This document shows positions 25,352-33,201 of a DNA stretch of 50,413 bases, piece after piece. The notes below the pieces were generated by a model. That model was not told the origin of the DNA. It searched no databases and saw only the letters and a program-made list of their open reading frames with translations. Position numbers and translations under genes: made by a program. The stretch spans positions 1-50,413 of the forward strand of contig JAITUN010000221.1 in assembly GCA_031286285.1 (NCBI GenBank). Reading direction: 5' to 3'. The stretch is from Bacteroidales bacterium (GTDB taxonomy: Bacteria; Bacteroidota; Bacteroidia; Bacteroidales; WCHB1-69). The number at the start of each line of letters is the position of its first letter. Position 1 is the first letter of the stretch.

Positions 25352-26758
25352 ATGGACTCATTCGAAAACTTCGAAAATAGTGAATTGGTAAATGACTTTA
25401 TCAATTGTTTGGATAATAATCTATCCCGATATTTCGATTCTGAAGAGTTGGAAATGATTATTGAAGAATTGATGAATACATTTAATTTTCAATACCTTGC
25501 TTTAGCAATTGACCATGCCATTGCGCAGTTTCCGAATGAGTCTATTTTCCGTTTTTACAGAGTTAAAAAATATATCCTCGAATTTCAAATGGAGAATGCA
25601 GAAAAAGAGTTGGAAGAGATTGAACGCACTTTTCCTCCCTCTGCAGATCTTTATATCGAGAAAGTGTTCTTGTCGAATATGACTAATAAAAAAACCGGAC
25701 AAACTATCAAATGGTTGAACAAAGCCTTGGCTTTAGAACCCAACGACCCCGATATTCATTTTTTAATGGGACACGAATATGTGAGAAAAAATGACATTCT
25801 TACCGCCATCAAGTACGTTACTCTTGCCTTGCAAACCGACCCCATGTTTGCCGACAATCTGTTTACTTACTCCTATCTTTTTGAAGAGTTGAACAAACCG
25901 GAAGAAGCTGTTAAATTTTTCACTATTCTCACAGAAGAATTTCCTTTTCTCGGTGCTGCCTGGTTCGCTTTGGGATTCACCTTGAGCTGGAATAGCAGGT
26001 TTGAGGAAGCTATTGATGCTTACAACTTTGCCCTAACTTGCGATGGCGATATTGCCGCTGCACACTTTAATATGGCAAACGCTTTTTTTGAGTTGAAAGA
26101 TTATGATAAAGCTTTACACAATTATTTTGAAGCATACAATCTTGATAACGACGACTTTCAGGCACTTACAAACATAGCAGATTGTTATGCCGTTCAAAAA
26201 TGGTTTGATGAATCGTTAGAATATTATTTCAAAGCGTACGACAAAAATCCTACCCATAACGAAGCTATTTTGGGCATTGTTAATGCTTTATGCGAACTGG
26301 GAAAGATTTCCGAAGCGCACGCTTTTGTTGAAAACGCTTTTGAAAAAAATCCCCAAAATATTGACCTCTTGTTCTCGGTTGCCACTTTCTTTGAAACGGA
26401 AGATGCAAATTTTATTTACAATTTAGCAAAACTAACACTAAACCATTTAGATAACTACGACCATTTTTTCTTTTTTACTACACAGTTCTGTATATATAAT
26501 AAAATGTATGAAGTAGGAGCTAAAATTTTGGAGGAGTTCCTTATAAATAAATATGTAAAAGACGAAGAAACACGCTCATTGATGTACTATTATTTAGCAG
26601 CGCTCTATTTCTTAAACGAAGATGCCGTAAATGGAAGTAATTACCTCTGCGATGCGTTGCTGTTGAATTATGATTGGCACAAAAACTTCATGGAATTATC
26701 ACCATTATTGGAAACCTATCCCGAAATATTGAAATTGATTGAATTGTATAGCAAATGA
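25352..26758 (+). CDS. Tetratricopeptide-repeat protein
   Basis: A 468-residue protein without a signal peptide, built largely of TPR-like helical pairs from about residue 65 to 400 (for example NKALALEPNDPDIHFLMGHE and ALTCDGDIAAAHFNMANAFF). These form a protein-binding scaffold; the partner is unknown. The last 4 bp overlap the start of the CPBP protease gene (ATGA), so the two are coupled. No Shine-Dalgarno-like site is seen because the upstream DNA is the heptamer array. Confidence 0.88.
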   Translation: MDSFENFENSELVNDFINCLDNNLSRYFDSEELEMIIEELMNTFNFQYLALAIDHAIAQFPNESIFRFYRVKKYILEFQMENAEKELEEIERTFPPSADLYIEKVFLSNMTNKKTGQTIKWLNKALALEPNDPDIHFLMGHEYVRKNDILTAIKYVTLALQTDPMFADNLFTYSYLFEELNKPEEAVKFFTILTEEFPFLGAAWFALGFTLSWNSRFEEAIDAYNFALTCDGDIAAAHFNMANAFFELKDYDKALHNYFEAYNLDNDDFQALTNIADCYAVQKWFDESLEYYFKAYDKNPTHNEAILGIVNALCELGKISEAHAFVENAFEKNPQNIDLLFSVATFFETEDANFIYNLAKLTLNHLDNYDHFFFFTTQFCIYNKMYEVGAKILEEFLINKYVKDEETRSLMYYYLAALYFLNEDAVNGSNYLCDALLLNYDWHKNFMELSPLLETYPEILKLIELYSK

Positions 26759-27642
26759 TCTATACCAGTTTTTTTTCTTATAAATCCTATTGGACTCAAT
26801 TGTGCTATTTACTTTTGTTTGTTTCGTGTGGGTTTACAATTTTCAGTTCATTGGCTTTATTAGTTGGAAAGTTATACTTCGGAACCGATGTAGATTCACG
26901 AGGGTATTTCTATATTATACAATCTGTCAGTACATTTGGAACATTTTTAGCGCCTGCGTTACTCTTTTCGTATTGTGCCACAAAAAAGTGGTTTTCATAT
27001 AATAAAGCGGATCAAGTGGCGCCACCGCCCTTAGTAGGGTATGTTATTTTATTGTCTTTATTTATTTTACCCGTAATCGCTTGTTTGGGATATTTTAACG
27101 AGCAGATTTCTCTTCCCGAATCGTTCCAAAAAATTGAACTCTGGATGCGGGAAATGGAAGAAAAAAATTTAGTATTAGTGCAAACTCTAACCGCTAATTC
27201 TAACATTCCCATATTATTGTTAAACATTATGTTAGTGGCGTTCTTACCCGCTTTTTTTGAAGAATTTTTATTTCGGGGAACGATTCAACCTTTTCTTAGC
27301 AAATGGTTTTTGAATAAAAAAATTGCAATATTAGTTACTGCATTTATTTTCAGCACAATACATTTTCAGTTTTATGGATTTATCCCTCGTTTTTTGCTCG
27401 GTATCTATTTAGGATACTTATTCGTATGGAGCAAGTCTTTATGGTTGCCCGTCATAGCTCATTTTATGCACAATGCCAACAGTCTTATTTTCGACTACGC
27501 CATTCAAAAGCGCGGCATAGATATGGAAACTATTGAACCGAGCAAAATTTCAGGATTTTACCCAACTGCTATTATTTGTACTCTTTTAGTAGCATTTGGT
27601 ATCTTTTTGTTATATAAGAAATCAAGGCAAATTTTGCTCTGA
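26755..27642 (+). CDS. CPBP-family intramembrane metalloprotease
   Basis: A 295-residue integral membrane protein with about seven to eight hydrophobic segments. The CPBP (Abi/CAAX protease) motifs are present: Glu169-Glu170 with Arg174 (EEFLFRG), His203 (STIHFQ) and His236 plus Asn240 (HFMHNAN). Relatives include eukaryotic Rce1 and bacterial bacteriocin-immunity proteins; the substrate here is unknown. The start overlaps the TPR gene, suggesting that the TPR protein works with it. Confidence 0.92.
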   Translation: MIYTSFFSYKSYWTQLCYLLLFVSCGFTIFSSLALLVGKLYFGTDVDSRGYFYIIQSVSTFGTFLAPALLFSYCATKKWFSYNKADQVAPPPLVGYVILLSLFILPVIACLGYFNEQISLPESFQKIELWMREMEEKNLVLVQTLTANSNIPILLLNIMLVAFLPAFFEEFLFRGTIQPFLSKWFLNKKIAILVTAFIFSTIHFQFYGFIPRFLLGIYLGYLFVWSKSLWLPVIAHFMHNANSLIFDYAIQKRGIDMETIEPSKISGFYPTAIICTLLVAFGIFLLYKKSRQILL

Positions 27643-27697
27643 TAGTACAATTTGTGGAATATCTGTTTTTTTGTTGTAAAATTTTAGTAATAAAAAT

Positions 27698-28618
27698 ATG
27701 CCTCTTATTCAAATAAAAAATATTACCAAACAATTCTCCAACCATTTAGCATTAGATGAGGTTTCGTTTGAGATTGAGAAAGGTAAAATTTTCGGGCTTT
27801 TGGGTCCGAATGGCGCAGGAAAGACGACTTTGATTCGCATTCTAACACGAATTACTGTTCCCGATAAAGGCGAAATTGTTTTCAATGGAAAACCGTTGTC
27901 TGAGAAAGATTTAGAACAGATTGGCTACCTGCCGGAAGAGCGCGGACTGTACAAAAAAATGGAAGTGGGAGAACAAGCCCTATACTTAGCTCAACTGAAA
28001 GGTGTGCCATACCATGAAGCGCTAAAAAGACTTAAATTCTGGTTCAGAAAATTTGAAATCGAAGGCTGGTGGAAAAGAAAAGTAGAAGAACTCTCTAAAG
28101 GGATGCAACAAAAAGTGCAGTTTATTACCACCATTATCCACGAGCCGCAACTGCTTATTTTAGACGAACCTTTCAGCGGATTTGACCCCATCAATACAAA
28201 CCTGCTGAAAGAGGAGATTTTGTTGCTGAAAGAGAAAGGCGCTACGATCATCCTTTCTACTCACAATATGGCTTCAGTAGAGGAAATATGTGACGATATC
28301 GTATTGATTAACAAAGCAAAAAAAATATTGAACGGGAATATTTCTGAGGTTAAAAATCGTTTCAAGAAAAATCGTTTTATTATTGAAATCGAAAAAAATA
28401 ATTACAATAATAATATAGAATTGCCTCACTATTTTACAATTATAGAGCAAACAGAAAATCCTTATTCGGTTCTTTTTCAGATTCAGCTATCGCAGGAGAC
28501 CTCCTCTAATGAACTTTTATCTTTTTTTATGGCAAAAGGAAATATCATCTCTTTCCAAGAACAATTACCCTCAATGAATGAAATTTTTATTGAACAAGTG
28601 AATTTAAATAATGGTTAA
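27698..28618 (+). CDS. ABC transporter ATP-binding protein (NatA-like)
   Basis: A 306-residue ATPase with Walker A GPNGAGKT (36-43), signature LSKGMQQK (132-139), Walker B LLILDEP (152-158) and an H-loop (STHNM). The C-terminal extension (about 215-306) is typical of the NatA/DUF4162 group. It pairs with the permease downstream. The final residues (NNG) and the stop codon are encoded by TAATGGT repeat units. Confidence 0.93.
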   Translation: MPLIQIKNITKQFSNHLALDEVSFEIEKGKIFGLLGPNGAGKTTLIRILTRITVPDKGEIVFNGKPLSEKDLEQIGYLPEERGLYKKMEVGEQALYLAQLKGVPYHEALKRLKFWFRKFEIEGWWKRKVEELSKGMQQKVQFITTIIHEPQLLILDEPFSGFDPINTNLLKEEILLLKEKGATIILSTHNMASVEEICDDIVLINKAKKILNGNISEVKNRFKKNRFIIEIEKNNYNNNIELPHYFTIIEQTENPYSVLFQIQLSQETSSNELLSFFMAKGNIISFQEQLPSMNEIFIEQVNLNNG

Positions 28619-28678
28619 TGGTTAGTGGTTAGTGGTTAATGGTTAATGGTTAATGATTAATGGTTAATGATAAATGAT
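28609..28678. repeat. Ten-unit heptamer array at the ABC ATPase stop codon
   Basis: Units TAATGGT, TAGTGGT, TAATGAT and AAATGAT from 28609 to 28678. The ATPase stop codon (28616-28618) lies in the second unit. The array fills most of the 92-bp gap to the permease gene; the last 30 bp before the permease start are plain AT-rich sequence. Confidence 0.95.
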
Positions 28679-28710
28679 TTAATGATTATAAAATATATAA
28701 ATATTAAAAT

Positions 28711-30054
28711 ATGAACAAAGTAAAACTAATTATTGTTCGTGAGTATATGACAAGAGTGAGGAAAAAGTCGTTCATTATTATGACGATTTTAGCGCCCATT
28801 CTTATGGCAGCGCTTATAATTACTCCTGTTGTGATTGCAAAAAAAACCTTGGAATCGCAAAAACAAATGAACGTTTTAGTGGTTGATGATAATGATTTTT
28901 TTATCAATAAACTGGAAGAGAACACTCGAGCAACTTTTACTTATCGTTCGGGCGAGATTAGCGAGTTTAAAAAAGAACTTTTTACCGAAAATTATGATGC
29001 TGTTTTACATATCGTTAAAAGTAACTCCACACTCAAAGCCAACCTCTATTTTGAAAAAGACCCACCCTCACGGTTTCTCCCCGATTTAGAAAGCCAGTTA
29101 GATAAACAACTGTTTGACAAATTGTTAATGGATACTTTTAATATCCAACCGAAACAGTTTGAAATGTTAAAACAAACCACACAAGCCCATATCACAAGTA
29201 TTAAAATTGATGAGTTTGGTAATGAAAAAACAAGTTTTGCATGGGTCAGTAAAATTGTGGGAATGGTATGTGGGTTAATTATTTACTTTTTTATTTTTAT
29301 GTGCGCCCAACAAGTACTTAGAGGCGTGCTTGAAGAAAAAACAAACCGAATTATCGAACTCCTCATCTCATCTATTAAACCTATGCAACTGATGCTGGGG
29401 AAAATTGTTGGTGTTGCCATGGTGGGTTTGACCCAATTTGTATTGTGGATTGTTCTTACAATAATTTTGATTGTTGGAGTTCAGTTTGCAGCGCCTACCC
29501 TGTTTTCGGGCAGCACAGAAATGGTGGAGGCTACCTTGCAAACCCCAATGCCTGAAAATACACTCGATTCCATTGATGCACAACAATTTATACAGCAACA
29601 CAATCTATTTGAACAGATTCAAAACTATTTCAATTTCTCATTTACAACACTGTTGCTTTGCTTTCTGTTTTATTTTATTTTCGGCTATCTTATCTATGCC
29701 TCACTATATGCAGCTGTTGGTTCGGCTGTGGATGCGGAAACCGACTCACAACAGTTTCTGTTACCGGTTACTATTCCGTTAATATTAACTATCATGCTGA
29801 TCATGCCCATCTCAGAATCTCCTAACGGTTCTTTAGCGCTGTGGATGTCAATGATACCGTTAACCTCGCCAGTGGCGATGCTCATCCGTCTGCCATCAGG
29901 AGTGCCTCTATACGAGCTTGTTATATCAATGAGTTTGTGCGTTCTCTTCTTCTTTTTCTGCGTGTGGTTAGCAGCAAGAATCTATCGCGTCGGAATTTTG
30001 ATGTACGGAAAGAAAAACACATGGAAAGATTTAGGAAAATGGATATGGCTATAG
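28711..30054 (+). CDS. ABC-2 type permease (NatB-like)
   Basis: A 447-residue membrane subunit. There is one N-terminal helix (about 20-42), a large extracytoplasmic region (about 45-165), then five to six helices in the C-terminal half (from about 175). The layout matches NatB/ABC2_membrane_3 exporters, some of which export sodium in Bacillus; the substrate here is unknown. The end overlaps the folK start by about 16 bp. Confidence 0.9.
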   Translation: MNKVKLIIVREYMTRVRKKSFIIMTILAPILMAALIITPVVIAKKTLESQKQMNVLVVDDNDFFINKLEENTRATFTYRSGEISEFKKELFTENYDAVLHIVKSNSTLKANLYFEKDPPSRFLPDLESQLDKQLFDKLLMDTFNIQPKQFEMLKQTTQAHITSIKIDEFGNEKTSFAWVSKIVGMVCGLIIYFFIFMCAQQVLRGVLEEKTNRIIELLISSIKPMQLMLGKIVGVAMVGLTQFVLWIVLTIILIVGVQFAAPTLFSGSTEMVEATLQTPMPENTLDSIDAQQFIQQHNLFEQIQNYFNFSFTTLLLCFLFYFIFGYLIYASLYAAVGSAVDAETDSQQFLLPVTIPLILTIMLIMPISESPNGSLALWMSMIPLTSPVAMLIRLPSGVPLYELVISMSLCVLFFFFCVWLAARIYRVGILMYGKKNTWKDLGKWIWL

Positions 30055-30485
30055 TTTTTATCAGTTTAGGAAGCAACCTCGGCATTAGAGAACAACATTT
30101 GATTCATGCAAAAAATGCTATACAAAAAGATATTGGAACTATTATTTCTGAATCTTCAATCTATGAAAACGATGCGGTTGGTTTTGATGGTAACCCATTT
30201 TGCAATCAGGTAATTAAGATTGAAACCATACTTTCTCCAAAAGACCTGTTACAAAAAACGCAAGAGATTGAAATAAAAATGGGACGCACACAAAAAACCA
30301 CCATCAAAAATGATATGCCTGTTTATTCTAACCGAATTATTGATATTGACATTTTATTATATGATGATCTACAAATAAATACAGAAACACTAACCATTCC
30401 TCATCCCAAAATGAATGAACGAGAATTTGTGATGAAACCACTTGAAGAAGTCAGAAGCCGAACGCATTTAACCATTAATCATTAA
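30039..30485 (+). CDS. folK: 2-amino-4-hydroxy-6-hydroxymethyldihydropteridine pyrophosphokinase
   Basis: A 148-residue folate-pathway kinase transferring pyrophosphate from ATP to the pterin. It begins MDMAIVFISLGSNLG, matching the family start; the Met at 30045 is an alternative, and the longer open frame upstream lies within the permease gene. GRTQKT and SNRIIDIDILLYDD are the catalytic region, with the acidic pair binding magnesium. The last residues (TINH) and the stop codon come from ACCATTA/ATCATTA repeats, so the natural C-terminus may once have differed. Confidence 0.92.
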   Translation: MDMAIVFISLGSNLGIREQHLIHAKNAIQKDIGTIISESSIYENDAVGFDGNPFCNQVIKIETILSPKDLLQKTQEIEIKMGRTQKTTIKNDMPVYSNRIIDIDILLYDDLQINTETLTIPHPKMNEREFVMKPLEEVRSRTHLTINH

Positions 30486-30512
30486 CCATTAATCATTAAT
30501 CATTAACCACTA
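30471..30512. repeat. Six-unit heptamer array across the folK-transporter junction
   Basis: ACCATTA, ATCATTA, ACCATTA, ATCATTA, ATCATTA and ACCACTA without a break. The array contains the folK stop codon and its final base is the A of the next ATG, so it makes up the whole 26-bp intergenic region. Confidence 0.95.
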
Positions 30513-32104
30513 TGAAAATCCCCCATACTTTTACCATCGTCTTCAGCCTTGTAATTCTATGCGCCATAGCTACATGGGTAGTTCCGGGCGGTAAGTATGC
30601 CCGAGAAACCGTGGAGATTGACGGATCACCACCCAGCAAGGTAGTTCCGGATTCTTTCCAATATACGGAAAGCGCCCCGCAAACATGGCAAATCTTCCTC
30701 TCCTTTTTTAAAGGGTTTTTACGAACGGCTGATATTATCTCTTTCATTTTTATGATTGGCGGCGCGTTTTGGATTATGAATGCTACCAATGCTATCAATA
30801 TTGGCATTTTCAACTTTTTAAGAAGTACTGAAAAACTACAAAAACTCAAATTCTTTAAAAAAATTGGCGTAAATAATTTGGTAATTACGTTTATTATGAT
30901 TATGTTTAGTCTCTTTGGCGCTGTTTTTGGTATGAGCGAAGAGACTATTGCTTTTATCATCATTTTTGTACCGTTGGCAATCTCAATGGGATACGATTCC
31001 GTTACGGGCGTGTTGATGTGCTATGTGGCAGCACACATAGGGTTTTCGGGCGCCATGCTCAATCCGTTTACGATTGGCATTGCACAAGGGATCTCCGGTT
31101 TGCCCACTTTTTCAGGCTTGGAATACAGAGCATTGTGCTGGGTTATTCTTACCATTATCGCCATTGCTTTTACCCTTTGGTACGCTCATCGAGTAAAGAA
31201 AAATCCAAAAAAATCTTTTATGTATGAATTGGATCGCTATTGGCGGGAAAAAACCGCTGCCACACAAGAGGTTAAAGAGATCCAAAAATCTTCATATTTT
31301 ACATGGATTGTTTATGGAGTAGTATCCATTGCATTGATATATTGTGCGTTTACTTTCAATTGTAGCGCAATAACCATTGGAAATAGTACTGCTAATTTAA
31401 TGATTTTCCCAATCATCGCTACTATCTTTATTCCATTTGGATTTTACTCTGCATACAAATCGGTTCACAGTTTTATTTTATCACTTTTGTTGTTAACTAT
31501 TGTAGTTTTAGTTGTTGGCGTGTTGGGTTATGGGTGGTATGTTGGCGAAATTGCCGGCTTGTTCTTTGCCATGGGTATTGCAAGCGGTTTTGCATTCCAT
31601 TTTAGTTATGACAAAGTAATCCGTTTATTTTTAGAGGGATGTAAAGATATTATGAATGCCGCTTTGGTGGTGGCTATTGCGGGTGGGATCATTATTATTT
31701 TGGAAGATGGAAAAATTGTTGACACCATTCTCTATGGGATTTCGCAAGCGATGGCAAGCGCAGGAAATGTTGGTTCGGTAGGCGCAATGTACTTGGTACA
31801 AACCCTTCTCAACATCATCATTCCTTCGGCTTCTGCCAAAGCTGCGCTCACAATGCCTATAATGGCGGAATTTTCAGATATTATTGGCGTTTCCCGTCAA
31901 ATGACAGTACTTGCCTTTCAGTTCGGCGACGGGTTTACCAACATGATCACGCCCACTTCCGGAGTACTCATCGGTTGCTTGGGGATGGCGCGAATCCCTT
32001 TCTCCAAGTGGCTCAAGTTCTTCTTGCCGTTTTTACTCATCTTAATCATTTTTGGTTTTTTGTTGTTATTGCCACCGTTATTCTGGCATTTTAATGGATT
32101 CTGA
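30512..32104 (+). CDS. YfcC-family membrane transporter
   Basis: A 530-residue polytopic protein of the YfcC/DcuC-like group, with about 12 hydrophobic segments. Family-like stretches are ATWVVPGGKY near the N-terminus, FGMSEETIAF (about 139-148), HIGFSGAMLNPFTIGIAQ (about 172-189) and the C-terminal ITPTSGVLIGCL. Members are annotated as C4-dicarboxylate or basic amino-acid antiporters, but few are tested. rocD lies about 5 kb upstream on the same strand, so amino-acid uptake or exchange is possible but unproven. Confidence 0.85.
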   Translation: MKIPHTFTIVFSLVILCAIATWVVPGGKYARETVEIDGSPPSKVVPDSFQYTESAPQTWQIFLSFFKGFLRTADIISFIFMIGGAFWIMNATNAINIGIFNFLRSTEKLQKLKFFKKIGVNNLVITFIMIMFSLFGAVFGMSEETIAFIIIFVPLAISMGYDSVTGVLMCYVAAHIGFSGAMLNPFTIGIAQGISGLPTFSGLEYRALCWVILTIIAIAFTLWYAHRVKKNPKKSFMYELDRYWREKTAATQEVKEIQKSSYFTWIVYGVVSIALIYCAFTFNCSAITIGNSTANLMIFPIIATIFIPFGFYSAYKSVHSFILSLLLLTIVVLVVGVLGYGWYVGEIAGLFFAMGIASGFAFHFSYDKVIRLFLEGCKDIMNAALVVAIAGGIIIILEDGKIVDTILYGISQAMASAGNVGSVGAMYLVQTLLNIIIPSASAKAALTMPIMAEFSDIIGVSRQMTVLAFQFGDGFTNMITPTSGVLIGCLGMARIPFSKWLKFFLPFLLILIIFGFLLLLPPLFWHFNGF

Positions 32105-32119
32105 TATTAATATATTTCT

Positions 32120-33196
32120 ATGTATAAAATTACTGTTTCAATCGCATTTTTTCTCATTTTGCTGATTCTGCCCAAAATTGGCTTTTCTCAGAAATTTTGT
32201 TATGATGTGGATTTACTTTTCTTTTTTGATAATCGGGAATATCACACCCCATATTCAGAATCACAAACTTTATTTAAAATTCGCTTATCACCCACAATTG
32301 GATTAAAATTAAATGATAAACATGAAGGCGTTCACAAGTTAATGGCGGGCATTCACTACTTACAACCCATCGGATCAACATACAGGAATTTAAAATTTTT
32401 CCCAACTATTTATTATCATTATGAATATAAGAATATTAACGGATATTTTGGCACAATTCCGTTCGTCAAGATGTTGCAACCGATTCCCGATTATTTGATG
32501 TGCGATTCTGTTGTTTACGATTATCCCAATATTCAAGGGGGACTGATTCAATATCAATCAAAGCATGGATTTGTTGAAATACAATGCGATTGGCGCGGAC
32601 AACAAACAAAAACCCAACGAGAAGCTTATCGGTTGCTTTTAGATGGAGAATATCAATATCGTATTTTAAAAATCGGAGGTTTTTTAGTGTTAGGACATCT
32701 TGCCAACAAATCGTATCCTGCTAAAAAAGATGGGGTTTGCGATGAATTAGTAGTTAATCCTTATATCAAACTAGATTTTTCAACACTTACTCCATTTCGT
32801 TCATTTTATATCAAGTCAGGCTATATACTATCAATAAGTAGAGAGCGAATTACAGAATCAACCTTTATCAAACATGGCGCTGAAATTGAATTGTTCTTAA
32901 ATTGGAGGTTTTTGGGAGTAAAGAATACATTTTATGTTGGAGAAAACCTATTTCCGTTGTATCCTAATTATGCGAGTTTATTGAATCGTGGATCTCCCTA
33001 TTATCAATCAAAACTTTACAATCGAACAGATCTTTTTATTTATCTATATCGAAATAATTTTTTGAATTGCTATTTCTCATGGAATTTTCACATCGTTCCA
33101 AAATACAAAATCAATCATCAACAGCAATTAATTCTTTGCTTCAGTTTGGATAAAATGAAGCAGGATAAAGATTTGCGAGGGGTTTTTGATAAGTAA
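32120..33196 (+). CDS. Predicted outer-membrane/periplasmic protein of unknown function
   Basis: A 358-residue protein with a signal peptide (about 1-23, ending GFSQ). The mature part has many short amphipathic strands with aromatic ends (FFPTIYYHYEY, YQYRILKIGGFLVLG, FRSFYIKSGYILSIS, DLFIYLYRNNF), consistent with a beta-barrel. It starts 15 bp after the transporter gene, so it is probably co-transcribed. The stop codon is 5 bp from the convergent clpC stop. Confidence 0.75.
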   Translation: MYKITVSIAFFLILLILPKIGFSQKFCYDVDLLFFFDNREYHTPYSESQTLFKIRLSPTIGLKLNDKHEGVHKLMAGIHYLQPIGSTYRNLKFFPTIYYHYEYKNINGYFGTIPFVKMLQPIPDYLMCDSVVYDYPNIQGGLIQYQSKHGFVEIQCDWRGQQTKTQREAYRLLLDGEYQYRILKIGGFLVLGHLANKSYPAKKDGVCDELVVNPYIKLDFSTLTPFRSFYIKSGYILSISRERITESTFIKHGAEIELFLNWRFLGVKNTFYVGENLFPLYPNYASLLNRGSPYYQSKLYNRTDLFIYLYRNNFLNCYFSWNFHIVPKYKINHQQQLILCFSLDKMKQDKDLRGVFDK

Positions 33197-33201
33197 TTGG
33201 T

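Noticed and set aside
29841-30038. Long N-terminal extension of folK
   Set aside because: The extra part lies in the permease gene in another frame; family homology starts at the VFISLGSN segment.
28711-32104. Single operon from the ABC exporter through folK to the YfcC transporter with a shared function
   Set aside because: The genes are close together but functionally unrelated; junctions made of repeat arrays give no evidence of a common role.
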